Assembly (NCBI RefSeq): GCF_000208745.1
Contig: NC_030857.1
Span: forward strand, 1,058,188 to 1,122,187
Source of the DNA: Theobroma cacao
Lineage: Eukaryota; Streptophyta; Magnoliopsida; Malvales; Malvaceae
Direction: 5' to 3'
Length of the DNA: 64,000 bases
Part shown: positions 23,373 through 41,679 of the stretch, piece by piece
How positions within the stretch are numbered: the first letter of the stretch is position 1
How the letters are laid out: every line of letters begins with the position of its first letter
The notes under the pieces: model-generated
Database searches by the model: none
Seen by the model: the letters and a program-made list of their open reading frames with translations, nothing else
Told to the model about the DNA's origin: nothing
Program-made: the position numbers and the translations under genes

Positions 23373-26300
23373 TCAATCTTCTACTGTCTGAATCTCGCCC
23401 ATCATGATCCGGTTACTAACAACGTTGAATCCCAAGACAGCAGGACTCACCTTTTTTCCTTTCTTCCCCTTCTTCTTGCCTCCGCCCTTTGAAGAACCAT
23501 CTGGGCCGACTGCATTGTCCTGGTCAAAGTCACCAGCAGCTGTATTGCCAGAATTTACATTTCTGGGACTTGCCTCTGTGACCTTTAGGTCATTTCGACT
23601 TTGAAAGGCAATCTCAAGTACGTCTGCTGGTAACAACTCCTTGTAGTTGAGAAATTTTTCAATGAACTCGTGGTTAGGGTCAAATGACCCGAGGTTCTCT
23701 ACCAGAAGTATCTGAGCCTCTGATCTAGATTGCTTCAAACAAAATTCCAAGAAACTTGTATCTAGCAAAGAGAAAGGAAAAGTGAAACAAGGTTAAAATG
23801 CCAACAATCACCAAGTATTCAGCCAGCTTTTATATCTAGAAGACTAGAATGATAGATTCACAAAATTAGAAATAGGACGAGCAATTATTAGTACATCATC
23901 TTAAGCTGAAAAGAAGAGGTTAAATCCAAAAATGACATGCTCTGTATTACAACAAAAAGAAAACACGATAATATACAAATATAGTCTTCTACCCAGAACA
24001 GGTATAACTTATACCACATAGCAAAATGCCATACCTTTTGTCCCAATAAGCCTAACACACTCACTCTCGCACCAGTCTCTGAAATCCATGGCCTCTGCAT
24101 AAAAGTGAAATGCATATGATGTCAAATTTTTTATAGCAAGTAGTTAATAAAAAGCAACAAACTTTTTCTACAAAGACCTTAATCATCTCAGGATGACTTA
24201 CCAGAATGCTTGGTCGATGTGCCCCTTTTCCCTTTAAGGGAAGTTGCGGAGGCAGGAGAGGATAACACAGTACTCTCAATTTGTCTGCCACCCACTGACT
24301 TCTGTCGGCTTAATGACCTGCTTGCAATTCCTTTAACAGGAGTATTTTTGGTTCCCCAACTGCCCATGTTTGCTAGATGCGGGAAATCAGCTCTGTTTAC
24401 AACAAAAGATAACAAAAATTCACATCTGTATGGAATAATTGACTGAATCTCATTAAATGTAAAGTCAACAAAGATAAACATCTACTTCTCTCTGTTTGCA
24501 AGGATGTATTATAAGTCTTGGCTTTTGATGGGATAAAAATGGCAAAGAGTATTCCCATACTGACTCCAAAAATTGGGATAATTATATTTAAGTTTAAGTC
24601 AAAATCTAAATTTTCTTTTCACTAGAATAATATCACTCTCTAGCTGCCATACTTAGCTGTGTGCAGGTTATATGAAGTAAGATTGATTTAAAAAGTACTC
24701 CAGATAAGGTGTTGCCGAACAGGATAGCTGATGAAATAACAAGAGATAGACCCAACTTCCAATTCACTCTAGCAATGACAATACCAAAGAACTGTAAACA
24801 TTTACGCAATGAGTGTGTGTGTGTGTGTTTTCTTTTCCTTTTTGCAGGGGGGTGGGGGTGGGTTGGTGAAGAGAACTCACTGCTTTGTTTCTTGCTTTGT
24901 CTGATCAATAGGGCCCCAGAATAGGTCATCTTCGCCTTTATATTTTGACTGAGAAGATGCATTTGAATTAATATGGATGGGAGATGCAACCTTCGATGGT
25001 GAAGATGCAGTGATCGACCGTGATGAAGCAGCACCATGAGTTGACTGACTTGGCTGGGATTTCTGTGGAGTTGGTATTGGATTTGTGGGCTGGACAGAGG
25101 AATTCTTCTTCTGCTGCTCCTTTTGGATGTCTCTTAATGACGTGGGTTTAGAAAGTTTCTTAGAATCAGTAGACCAAGCTGGTGCAGAGGAGGGGTTTAC
25201 TTGCTCCCCTTTCCAAGGAACAAAATCTCCCAAAGAAGGACCAGAAGGAATTGAAGGCAATACTTCCTTCTCCTGCTGTGCAGGACGAGCACTTCTGCTT
25301 TTCTCAACAGGGCTCGCACTAACAGGCACTTCAGTGGGAGTAAGAGGAACCGACACTTTTGCTCCTGCACCCTTTGCTTTTGCAGACTTTTTCCGACTCT
25401 TTTTAGTTTCTTTAGCCTCAATAAAGTTGTCATCATCAATAGGTTCCACATTTGTGGTGGTAACATGAACAGAAGATAAAGTAGAAATACTGTCAGGAAC
25501 ATCTGCATCTCTTTCACTGGAATTTCCCAAAACTTCGTCTGCCAACAGATCATGCAATGGGCTCTTTTTACTATTTGGATTTGCAGAACTTTCAGGTTTC
25601 CCGACAGCTGACTCGATAATATCTGCATCTCTTTGACTTTCTCTAGAAACTTTGGGTTCCAAACTAGCCACAACTCCAGACCAAGGAGTCGACAAACTCA
25701 TGGAGTTAACAGAAGAAGTAATCTCTGATACTGCCATCTCAACTTGTACCTTCCTTTGTTCTTCCTGTTGTATTTCCAACAATGACTTTGCCTTGAAACC
25801 GGGAGCAGGTTTCCAAGCACGTAAGGCTGGCTGTATTGGTGTGTTTTGTGCTGGGAAAGAATCCGAAAGACTGGATTCACCCTTGAGTTCTGTGGTTTCA
25901 ACATCAACAATACCAACATTTGCAGCTGAAGAGCTTTTAACATATTGAGAATCCATGTGGACAACAGGGGCAATTCTGGATTTATTCTCTTCCCTCTTTC
26001 TTGGAGATGTTCCATAAAGGTTATCTCCAGCAGTGTTAGCGTCACCAACAACTGGCTCTTCAGTTTCAGATGGTTTCAACTGCACCGAAGAGGAAGCCTT
26101 CGCAACTCCCTTTGCCTGGTCAGAAGCTTGTGATGACTTACTAGATTTTTGCTTTCTAGACTTCTTTTCTGAAGCTTTTCTTACCTCACGAGCTTCAACA
26201 TTCTTAACCTCTCTCACCACAGAAGGCTGATCGTCACTTCTTTCTCTTCCAACTTGCAGTTCATTAATAGCAGCTGTAGGTTGAACACGCTCATTAATAG

Positions 26301-29300
26301 GTGTATCAATTTTAGAGGTTCTAGTAATAGCAATTTCAGGGTGCTCCAGAGTTACACAATTTGCATCATTCCCTGGGGTTGCAATTGGTACAATGTCATC
26401 AATCTTCTGAGCATCATCCAGTGGCTGCTCCAGTTTAAGAGCATGACAGTCAGAAGCAATGAGGGGGGCTTGCACAAGAGCAGCCTCCTGGGAGGATAAG
26501 CTCATCACTTCCATTGAAGGTGAGCTTTCACCAATCGTTGTCACTGGCAAAGACTGTTGGATGTCATTAACCTGTTCTGGGGCATTAGTTCCCCAGCTCA
26601 TCTGACGGTTGATGCTACCAAACATCTGGTGCGGCAATTGCAGAGGGGCTTCAGAACTAACAGCATAACCCATATCCTTGGTAGCTTGCAGAGGCCGATT
26701 TATATAGTTATTGGCATGTTCATCTTGGGTGGCTGGGAGTTGTATCTGTGAACCAATCTGAAGCATATCTTGTGATGACTGAAGTCGATTAGGATCCACT
26801 GATGCATTCCCAGTTGGCATTGTAGTAGCCTGTAAGTGTCCATAAGAAGGCTCACCAAAATGCTGCTGGGAATGATGTTCTTGATAAACCTGTGAAAGCA
26901 ACTGTTGTTGCCGTAATAACTGTTGCTGTTCCTCCTGTCTCTGTTGTTGCTTAAGCAACATGATCTTCTCAAGCAATAACATATGTTGTGTTGGTACTGA
27001 TGCCTGGGGTGGTAGCTGCTGCATCAAATATTGCTGCTGCTGCTGCAACATTAGCAGTTGGGGGTCTTGAGATAAACCAGAGGAGATTAACTTTTCTGGC
27101 GTTAAAATACCAGATGAGTTATCCATAGTTTGACTAAGCAAACTTGTCAAGGAAGGTGGGGTTGGTGTTTGCAGCCTCTGTTGCTGGATCCCAAACGATG
27201 CTTGGGTAGGAAAACTCTGAGCGTGATGTAACTCAATCTTATCTTGAAGAGGATCCAAAGCACCTTGTGATGGGAAATTTGACCAACCGCCAACACTATT
27301 GTTTACTCCAGGAGCAGACCTTTCAGATAATCCTTGGAGGATGGACATCATATCAGCACCTTGTGAATGAGGTGGCTGAAGAATGTTGTCAGTCAATGAT
27401 GTTAGGAGCTTTGCATGAGGTGCGGGTGATTCAGAGATGATCTCTGACTTTGAAACCATAGATGCAGCATCTCTCCCTGGCCAATAAGGGTAGGGTTTTG
27501 GTAATGACCTCTGCCTTTCAAGCGTCATTCTCTTGGCCAAGAGATAGAGGTCATTTCCACTTTCTATACCAGATGCCGGAATGCTACTAGAATTATTTGC
27601 AATATAGCCTTGCAGACCTAAAACAAAACCACACGAGACATGTTAAGCTGTCACCTGTTTAAAAATACTAGAAGAAAGATTGAATAAACTTCCGGGGGTG
27701 GGAAGGGGGGATTCCTTATAGATCAAAACCCTAGAATACTCTACCTTTCAGAGTTCAGCACACAAGATTATATCAAATAAATTAAATAAATCTGGTTCTG
27801 TATGTTAAAACCTAACCTTGAGATGGATTGCTCAAGCTACCGGACATGAGTGACTCCAGAAACCTATTTTCAGCTTCTGTTGTCGAACCATGTTTAGGTC
27901 TTGGCTCATTTCTGATAATATCAACCTCACTTGCACCAACATGAGCTTTCCCAAAGCTACTCAAGTTTGGCTTGCTTGACACATCTGAGAGTTCACCCTG
28001 TTTTTGCACACCAAATCCAGGTGGTGGTCGTGCTTTAGCTCGTAAGTGTGGCATTACATCACCAAGTAAAGAAAACGGTGAGTCCTTGGGTGCACTAGCA
28101 AGCCGAACTTCCAAATCTATCCCAAAATATCCTGCCTCAAACCAACCTATAATGTCAATCCCTGAAAAAGGGCCTTGAATTTCACCTTGAGGATCTTTGT
28201 AGTGTAGGAGAAGGTCCTCTGGTGCAGGCAGCTTCCTCGGTTCAGGTTCCCTCTCCAAAACTCCAGAGGGTTGCCTCTTAAGAATAGGATCCTCACTAGT
28301 TTGCCAATTCGCTTCATCTCTGGAATAGGATGAATTCATCACATTACTTTCTCGTTGGTTAATCATATCTTCCTGTGGTTGTGACCGGCACATATCAGGG
28401 GTTCTTGACCTGACATCATTTGGAATCTCCTTCCAATCATGTGCCACTGTATGTGACCGTTCTACCAAAGATGAGGCTCGCCACATGGTGCCAGGATTAA
28501 CAGAGTTAGTCACTTGTGAGCTTATCTCCTTACTTATGGGCACCTCATCAGCCTTTCTGTAAGAACCGGTATCATCCATAGCTGCAAAAATATAGGTGCA
28601 TAAAAGATCAATGGTAGAAGTCACATAATAGAAACACTGATGCTATCATGATAGAGCAAGCAAATAATATGTCAAATCTACACAAAGCGGTGTGCCGCAC
28701 TGAATTTCAGACAGAACGACAAAAGCTGAAAATCAGTGTGCAAATAGCCTCAAAACAGCAATCACATTAAACTAACTTACCAATCCATTTAACATACAAA
28801 TGTTATCTACAAGAGCTGATTATCTCCTTCGCCATAACAAATCTGAACTATCCCTTAATCCCCAAGACAAACTGATTGGGGTTGGCTAACTGAAGCCTTC
28901 TTTATTCCAACCCATATAACAGTCATTCTTAAAAAGATGTAGCAATGAACTATATCAGATATGGTTCAAAAACTTCAAATGAGAAGACTTTTCATAGCCA
29001 ATAAAATAATTTGCAGGATGGTTGCCATTGCAATGAAATATAAACTAAACAGTTTATGTAATTATACCTTCGGGTTTAAATTTACTATCTGGGTATCCCT
29101 TATGCTTTTCAAGTGGTGAACCCTCTAAGTAATTTGAATAACTGCTCTTTGGAACATCCACGCTTTCATCTTTACAATCGTCAACAGCAGGCGGTAAATC
29201 TTCCCTGCTGCCTGTGTAAACCAATCCAAGCAGAAATTAGACACTACACCAAAATAAGCACAGATATACAGGAGCAATATATCTTGAACTGGTAGAATAC

Positions 29301-31756
29301 CAATCTTGTTTCGTCTTGAATGAGTAAACTCTATTGAGTTCCGGCCAGCAGGCCCATCTTTAGGCACCTGAGGAGCACCACTACTTGTTATGTCCCCTTT
29401 GTCAATTCCCTTCAGAACAACCTGTCCAAGAGGCAATCAAATCAACAGCAGAGTCTAAATTGAAGTTCACCATTATAATAAATAGAAAGAAATTTACCAT
29501 TTCATCAGAATTTGGAGCACAAAGAGCTAGAGGTTCCAATGGTTCATTCTGTGTAAGAGAAGGCACTTGTACAAGCTCTTCTAAGGGTTTTTGATAGATT
29601 CTCATGTCAGTTCTCCTATATACATCAAGCAATTTTGTCCTATTATATCTTAAAGGGGACGGCTCTCCATGGCCAATTTCACTCTTGTCTGATATGGTTC
29701 CGAGAGATTGGCGATGAGAAGATACGCTAGCCACTGAATTTCCACCAGCACTTCCCCTTCCACGGCCAGCAGAAAGTGTTGAAGGGTGGTTTTCTCCACG
29801 TCCCCGGCCATAGGAAAATGTGGGAACCTGTTTGCTTGGAGTTAGTGTTTGGTGATGAGGAGGCTCTCCCCTTCCTCGACTTTGAGAAGAGGTGGATCTC
29901 CATGGCCGATAGTGATCCCCCTCCCTCTCATCCTTCCTGTGGCTAGAAAGATGTGACAACCCTTTATCAAGAGGCATATCACCATCTCTGCCAGAGTCTG
30001 TCCACTTGTCACGCAAGCTTTCAGTGTCTTTATCATCAGGTCCCCAGCGTGTGTTCCATTTGCTCTCACGCCGTTGATCATAGTTTGAGTCCCTATTACC
30101 TGAATCAGTCCACCGCTCAGAGGGAGGACGGCGTGCTTCTCCGAAGTGTCTTGAAGGCAAGTTATCTGCCCATCGATCCATTCTGCGGGTGTCACTGAGC
30201 TCTTTATCTCCATCCCTCCAGTGATCTTTGCGCACAGATGAATGGGTGTCTCGTTCTTCATCACGCCAGCGGTCTCGGCGACCAGTTTCCATATCAAGTA
30301 AGGATGGCCTGAAAACATCCTTCTTCTTCAGGGTATCATGCATCTCCTCACCATTTCCTGATGGCTTCATGACATCAGACTGACTGCCATGAGCTAGATA
30401 AGGAGCAGGATGACTTTCCTGTATAGGTAATTGAATATTCAGGGGGAAAAGGAAGCACCTCTGACACAGTAAGAATATTAAACAAAACACTAACTAATTC
30501 TTGAGATGAGAACAGTTTGTTGAAATGAAGATGCAAGAAGCATTCAAACAACATAAAACAACAAGAATTCTATAGCCAAAAAACAACATACCATAGTCCC
30601 TAGTCCAGGCTTACTCTCCCCTGGCTTTGGCAGAAGCCACTGTGGAGAAAGCGGAATAGGATTCTCAGATCCCTGAACATCTGCATAAATCAAACAGATA
30701 CGCCATTTAGAAAAATGGCATAAATCCAAAGTAAGTGTTTGAAATTAAAATGCTTAAGCTTACATCCAAATGATAACGCACAACAGGTACACTAGCACCT
30801 ATACAAGAAATGAATTTTATAGAAACAGATTTCTAAGAAATGACCAAACTTGCCTCTTGAAACTGCCACATTGGTTTAACAATGGATAAGAGGGAAAACA
30901 ATCATGAATGAGAAAAACAAAAATCAGGAGTGTAAAGACAAAACTCGTTTGCAAAGTATCAAGCAACTTTCAAATGCAGCAATGCATTGCAACTAAACTA
31001 AATTAACACAAAGAGATGTCTTAGTAAAAGCAAATCCTGAATCAGTTAATGATCTGAAATTTAAAACATCAGTTGATAGCAATAAGTTAAGTTGTCAATG
31101 ATCATGGAATAAGATATATAAGATTAATCACATAAATCCTAGCATCTAACAAGTGGTTTAAAGCAATTACTTTGTAATCAAATTGTGCAAGAAATGAAAT
31201 CAAAGAAGTATGTCCAATAATCGCCCTTTTGAGTCGAATTAATTAAAAACAAAAAGAATAACGTCAGTACGTCGCCATCAAATCGCACTTTTAACATTGA
31301 AAATAATTTTTTTAAAAAATAAATTTTCAGTTCGGTAACTAAAGTGCGCCGCACTAGTGAACAGCTTAAAGCTATCCTTATTTCTCTTCTTCACATTTCA
31401 ATAACCAAACGGCACTTAAAATGACACCAGAGAAACAAAAAAAAATGAACAAAAACCTGGCATTTCCAAACGATAAAACCAAAAACCCTAACTTCGAGCC
31501 AACAAAAACAATAATAACCGCACCAATCTCCCAAAACCACTGAATCTACAATAATGCTTCAATAACACAAGGAAATGAGCACAAGAGAGCAAGAAAAGGT
31601 CTGAGCTAGGGTTTTACTCTGACGAATGAAAGGAGCCATTAATCCTAAATGAGAGAAGAGGAAAGGGAAGCCCTGAGGTAATATACCTTTGGAGATCGGG
31701 TGCGGAGGGTTGACAGTGAGGTGGTGGCGGGAATCGGAGGCAGAGCTATGAGCCAT
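23373..31756 (-). CDS. EXA1: GYF-domain translational regulator, EXA1/MUSE11-like
   Basis: Ten coding exons join in frame: 31756-31687, 30680-30592, 30418-29498, 29421-29301, 29211-29068, 28581-27817, 27617-24881, 24392-24202, 24094-24035 and 23761-23373, giving 1828 residues. The N-terminal third is Arg/Asp-rich ([11 protein letters not shown]). A consensus eIF4E-binding motif YNRTKLL (Y-x4-L-hydrophobic) sits at ~311-317. The GYF domain is at ~576-640 ([20 protein letters not shown], then GYFG). Gln-rich blocks follow, with [26 protein letters not shown] and FVPWKGEQ motifs. The C-terminus has [15 protein letters not shown] and a Lys/Gly tail. GYF domains bind proline-rich ligands. Plant EXA1 binds eIF4E-family factors, restrains NLR immune-receptor translation and is required by potexviruses. 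It diverges from dUTPase across 630 bp. Confidence 0.93.
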
Positions 31757-32387
31757 GGATGATCGGTGAAAGTTGAAAGAACTGAAGAGAGAAAACCAAA
31801 GGAAAACCCTTGTTGCTGTTTTTCTTTTCTTTTTTCCTTTTTTCTCGTGCCCTTAAGCGAGGTGAGAAAAAGCAGATTGTGAAGAGACGGGGGAAATATG
31901 GGTTCGGTGAAAAAAAAAATTATAATAAAAAAGTGGTAAAAAGATAAAATTATGGAGGGATAGGTACGGCTTACGTTAGTGAGTAGGGGTTACTTTGTTG
32001 TCCAACTATAGTTACTGTTTATGATTATCTGTTGATAACATCTACGCGCCAGAGGAACTACGTGGAAGGCACGCTTTCAGTATAATTCTTTCAGTGAGTT
32101 ACACGCGAGGTCGTGGTGAGGGAAGAAAAAAAGGGTGTATCCGTTTCGGTTCGATTGGTGCGCAATACGCCACGACCGCCCAGGTTAGGGTGGAAATATG
32201 CTACGACGTAATGGAATGTCGTTTTTGGAGATTAAAGCAGCGCACCATGTAATTTTGCTCCGCACTTTGGATACAGAGCGGCGCACATTGCTGCAGTGAA
32301 AATGGCGGGAACACTCGGCGCCATCACAAAGACCGAAATTCCAGGGTTTATTCATGTATATATAACAACAATGGCGATGCTTCAAGA
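31757..32387. promoter_or_regulatory. Bidirectional promoter, EXA1 / dUTPase
   Basis: A 631-bp interval between two divergent ATGs. An E2F-like TGGCGGGAA (32303-32311; TTCCCGCCA on the other strand) lies ~80 bp upstream of the dUTPase start, fitting an S-phase gene. A telo-box-like AGGGTTTTA occurs inside EXA1 intron 1 at ~31610. Several GC-rich stretches with CGGCGC fall between 32270 and 32330. Confidence 0.5.
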
Positions 32388-32394
32388 ATGCTAG
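32371..32394 (+). CDS. uORF (7 codons) overlapping the first dUTPase start
   Basis: ATG at 32371 reads MAMLQEC and stops at 32392-32394. It overlaps the first main ATG (32388) in another frame and ends before the second in-frame ATG (32457). Whether it lies in the transcript depends on the unmapped start site. Confidence 0.45.
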   Translation: MAMLQEC

Positions 32395-33190
32395 TCTTCA
32401 AACCCATTCGCGGGAACCCTCTGCCTGTTTGCTTTTCGTTCTCAAGATATTTCAAAATGGCCCAAGCAGATCAGCTTAACACCAGCCCTGAAATCAAAGA
32501 GCCGTCCACGAAAGTTCCAAAACTCAGTCAAAATGGGGTGCACGAAGTTTCTCAAGGTGTAGTCTCCGTTTTGAGAGTCAAAAAGCTATCTGAAAAAGCC
32601 GTGTTGCCTTCAAGAGGTTCCCCTCTCGCAGCTGGCTACGATCTGTCAAGGCAAATCCTCAAAACCTTATCCTTCATGAAAATCACATTGGATTTACTAT
32701 AAAATTGATGGGTTTTTCTTTTTCTTTTTTCTTTTTTTTAATTTCTGGTACAGTGCAACGGATACCAAAGTGCCAGCTAGAGGAAAAGCCCTGGTTCCTA
32801 CTGATCTAAGCATTGCAATACCTGAAGGCACCTATGGTCGCGTTGGTATAAATCTCTTTACTTTATTAATGTCATCTTTATACTAATCCAGTTGATTGAT
32901 TTCGTTGATCGAGTAAAATTTGGGGTTTATATTTTTTGGGTGTAGCACCAAGGTCTGGTTTGGCTTGGAAGCACTCCATTGATGTGGGTGCGGGAGTAAT
33001 CGATGCTGATTACAGGGGCCCTCTTGGGGTTATTTTGTTCAATCATTCGGATGTTGATTTTGAAGTGAAAGTGGGTGACAGAATTGCACAGTTGATTGTT
33101 GAGAAGATCATGACACCCGATGTTTTAGAAGTTGATGATCTGGATTCTACTGCAAGAGGCGATGGGGGATTTGGATCCACCGGTGTTTGA
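32388..33190 (+). CDS. DUT1: Deoxyuridine 5'-triphosphate nucleotidohydrolase (dUTPase)
   Basis: Hydrolyses dUTP to dUMP and pyrophosphate, keeping uracil out of DNA and supplying dTMP synthesis. Exons 32388-32650, 32754-32845 and 32946-33190 join in frame to 199 residues. All five motifs of the trimeric dUTPase family are present: [34 protein letters not shown] with the catalytic Asp, [10 protein letters not shown], and [10 protein letters not shown] at the C-terminus. Two in-frame starts exist: 32388 adds 23 residues rich in Arg, Phe and Ser that could be an organelle targeting peptide, while 32457 (AAAATGGCC, better context) gives a 176-residue form. Intron 1 begins with GC (AAG|GCAAAT); only this donor keeps motif 1 in frame with the second exon. 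Confidence 0.96.
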
Positions 33191-33539
33191 ATCTCTGGGT
33201 TCTTCATTTTCCTATGTAATGGGCTAGGATTAGGTGTCGTTTTAAAGGGTTAAACTTTGTTGGGTAGTTTAGCTGAATCAATGGTGAGGAAAGCTGCTTT
33301 GTTTTGCTTCTCATGGTATTTTGAGTTGTAAAGAACCTTATATATCCAGCAGTAACTGAGCTCTCTCACTGATCTTTTACATTACGGTACAGTTGTGTTA
33401 GTTTCTGGTTTCTGATGATCTAACCGTGAATTTCTGTAGGATACTTGTCAATATCATATTTGCTGTGCTATGAAATTATTATACTCACAAATAAATAGGG
33501 ACCAATAGGCCTTTGGAAACCTATAACAAGGCCCTAAAT

Positions 33540-33932
33540 TCATACAATGTCTACAGTTTCTTTCGGTTTGAAAGGGGAACGGCAATTTGGGCAGGTGCGT
33601 TTTCTTACCAACCAAAGATCAATACAATGTGCATGGAATATATGTCTACAAACTGGAATGGTCCTGCACCGCTCCCCGACTTGAAAACCATCCAGGCAAA
33701 CAGCACAGATCGTCGTGGTATTTACACAACAATAAAACCAAGGGAGTTGTTGTATCTCTTCGATAGACAAACCCGAATAATTCCCTTCTTTGCTGGCACG
33801 CATGCTGCTGCTGCTGCTGCTGCTTTCGTCTTCGGTTCGATCATCATCATCCTGGCTAACTAGGTAAGAGATTACAAGATAAAGCAGAACAAGGGCCGCG
33901 ATGCCCACAAAAGGAAAAGGGGGAGGAAGCAT
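33540..33932 (-). CDS. RING-H2 finger protein, ATL-like E3 ligase
   Basis: A single-exon gene of 130 residues. One N-terminal membrane segment (~residues 7-25, VGIAALVLLYLVISYLV) is followed by an acidic run (DDDD), a seven-serine tract and a RING-H2 domain at ~75-117. The zinc ligands are visible as CAVC, PVC, RHIFHAHC and CPNC, with the Trp (DLWL) after the eighth-position region that is typical of RING-H2. There is a GLSIEEIQQLP motif before the RING, similar to the GLD region of ATL proteins but degenerate. Membrane-anchored RING-H2 proteins transfer ubiquitin from E2 enzymes. It is shorter than most ATLs, lacking a long C-terminal tail. It is convergent with dUTPase. Confidence 0.88.
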   Translation of the reverse strand: MLPPPFPFVGIAALVLLYLVISYLVSQDDDDRTEDESSSSSSSMRASKEGNYSGLSIEEIQQLPWFYCCVNTTTICAVCLDGFQVGERCRTIPVCRHIFHAHCIDLWLVRKRTCPNCRSPFKPKETVDIV

Positions 33933-34620
33933 TGAAGAAGATTAAAGCTTAAATGGCACATATAACGTGCCTTGGTGCCCAGCATGGATTGACTCTGTCC
34001 AATTCAACAATTTTTTTACTTTAAAGAATCACGTGCCTTTGCCTTGAAAATTACTTAGAGTGAGAAGCCAATAATCTTCTATTACCTTCCAAGGAACAAT
34101 TAGGCTTTATCATATGAATTTTTTATTTCAAACGATTCCTTTTCTTCCGCTTTCAACTAGCCTGTTGATCTATTTTGATAATCTTACCTTGGCAAAGACT
34201 CAAAGAAGAGCCAATGCGGCATGCTCAAGCCTCCAGGTCCTGATAGAAACTTGAACTTCCAGCTGTTATATAGCACAACCTCATAGCTAAGAAACACAGG
34301 GCATCTATAAAAAAATGAAATTCCCCTTTGAGCTTTCAACAAGTCTGGTTTTCGTCTACCTTCAGCTGTCACTATGCTGTGCAAAGCAAGTGCAATTATT
34401 CAAACTATTCTTTAGAAGATTTTGAAACTGTTATTGGTAGCCTCAAGTAAATATTCCACAATCTAGCGTTGTAGATTTATTACATCCATTTTATAACCCA
34501 AAAGGTTCAATGGATCTTCGTATACACCAAAAAACAAACGGGAAAATTTCAAGCATGAGACTTACAGATGAAGCTATATAGTGCAAGGCACGTTTCCATA
34601 GAGCCAATGCATCAAGGCAG
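33933..34620. other. Spacer between RING-H2 promoter and PGI 3' end
   Basis: Both flanking genes run leftward, so this holds the RING-H2 promoter and the PGI 3' UTR. No coding exon was identified; the ORF at 34184-34384 has no recognisable product. Confidence 0.4.
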
Positions 34621-40722
<6,102 letters not shown>

Positions 40723-41251
40723 CTCAGCTTATATTAAAAATGGAACAAAAACAATCTCTGCAACAGATAATACGAGATTTCAAACTAAAAAGAAATAAGG
40801 AAGAGAAGTTTAAATGAAAGAAAACATGAGAAGATACCGGAGCAAAGAAGGAAACACAGAGGATGATGAAAGGAAAGGGGATAGAGAACTAATGGAGGCA
40901 GAAAAGGTTGAAGCTGGCAAAGCTTTGGCGAATCACGTGACTAGAAAAGGTGACAGGCTACGTGGTAGAGATAAGAGGGCCGAAAGGGCATCTCCTCAAA
41001 TTGATACGGATCAGGAATTCCGGTCACTGAACTTGGGTCCGGTTTAACGGCTTTGGAGCATGGAGTTTGTTTGATTGTGACTTTTGAGGGTTGAATTCGG
41101 TGGGCTGGGATTTCCGATGGGCCCCACGAAAGCAGCGGGCTGAATTACCAAGTGTCAGTACCACGTAAACAACGGCGTCTGATATTGGACTGATTGTCAT
41201 TCGCCAAGGCCAAGCGAAAATAAAGAAGTGCAAAAGAGGGCAAAAGGATGG
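40723..41251. promoter_or_regulatory. PGI upstream region
   Basis: 5' flank of PGI. An ORF at 40814-41047 is Lys/Glu-rich and purine-biased, with no recognisable product; it more likely reflects the purine-rich 5' UTR. Confidence 0.35.
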
Positions 41252-41323
41252 TTCCGTTGCCGGGGATCGAACCCGGGTCTCCTGGGTGAAAGCCAGACAT
41301 CCTAGCCACTGGACGACAACGGA
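41252..41323 (-). tRNA. tRNA-Glu (UUC)
   Basis: A 72-nt cloverleaf on the minus strand. Acceptor stem TCCGTTG pairs with CAACGGA, discriminator A. The anticodon loop CTTTCAC carries TTC. The T arm CCGGG-TTCGATC-CCCGG matches the box B consensus. A TTTT pol III terminator follows within 10 nt. Confidence 0.97.
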
Positions 41324-41607
41324 ATTTGATTGTCTCGTTATCAGCATTAAAAATCAATTGTTTTTAGGGAATTGCTTGGTTTCGGCACACGAAATTTCAA
41401 CCTGAATTAGAGAGAAGTTTCGCTGGTACCGTCTCAAGGATCACGACAAGCAAGTACGACAATTTTGATTTCAAAAGCAACTAGCAAAAAAGCAGAAATT
41501 GTAATCTTAACTATTAAACGGAGGTTGGCTTCTTACATTTTCCAAATAAAGGTAGAAGTTCCATTCTTGATGAATTTGAAACTGAAACATGAGGGGAAAA
41601 ACCTGAG

Positions 41608-41679
41608 CTCCGTTGCCGGGGATAGAATCCGGGTCTCCTTGGTGAAAACCAGACATCCTAGCCACTGGACGACAACGGA
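41608..41679 (-). pseudogene. Decayed tRNA-Glu copy
   Basis: Same 72-nt layout as the gene 356 bp away, with five changes. Loop position 32 is C to T; an anticodon-stem C to A gives a mismatch; G to A at the base of the T stem breaks a pair; G57 to T damages box B (TTCTATC); the discriminator is G. The acceptor stem is intact and a T-run follows. It is probably inactive or poorly transcribed. Confidence 0.85.

Noticed and set aside
33513..33863. 116-codon plus-strand ORF with an alanine run
   Set aside because: Antisense of the RING-H2 gene; the alanine run is the complement of its serine tract.
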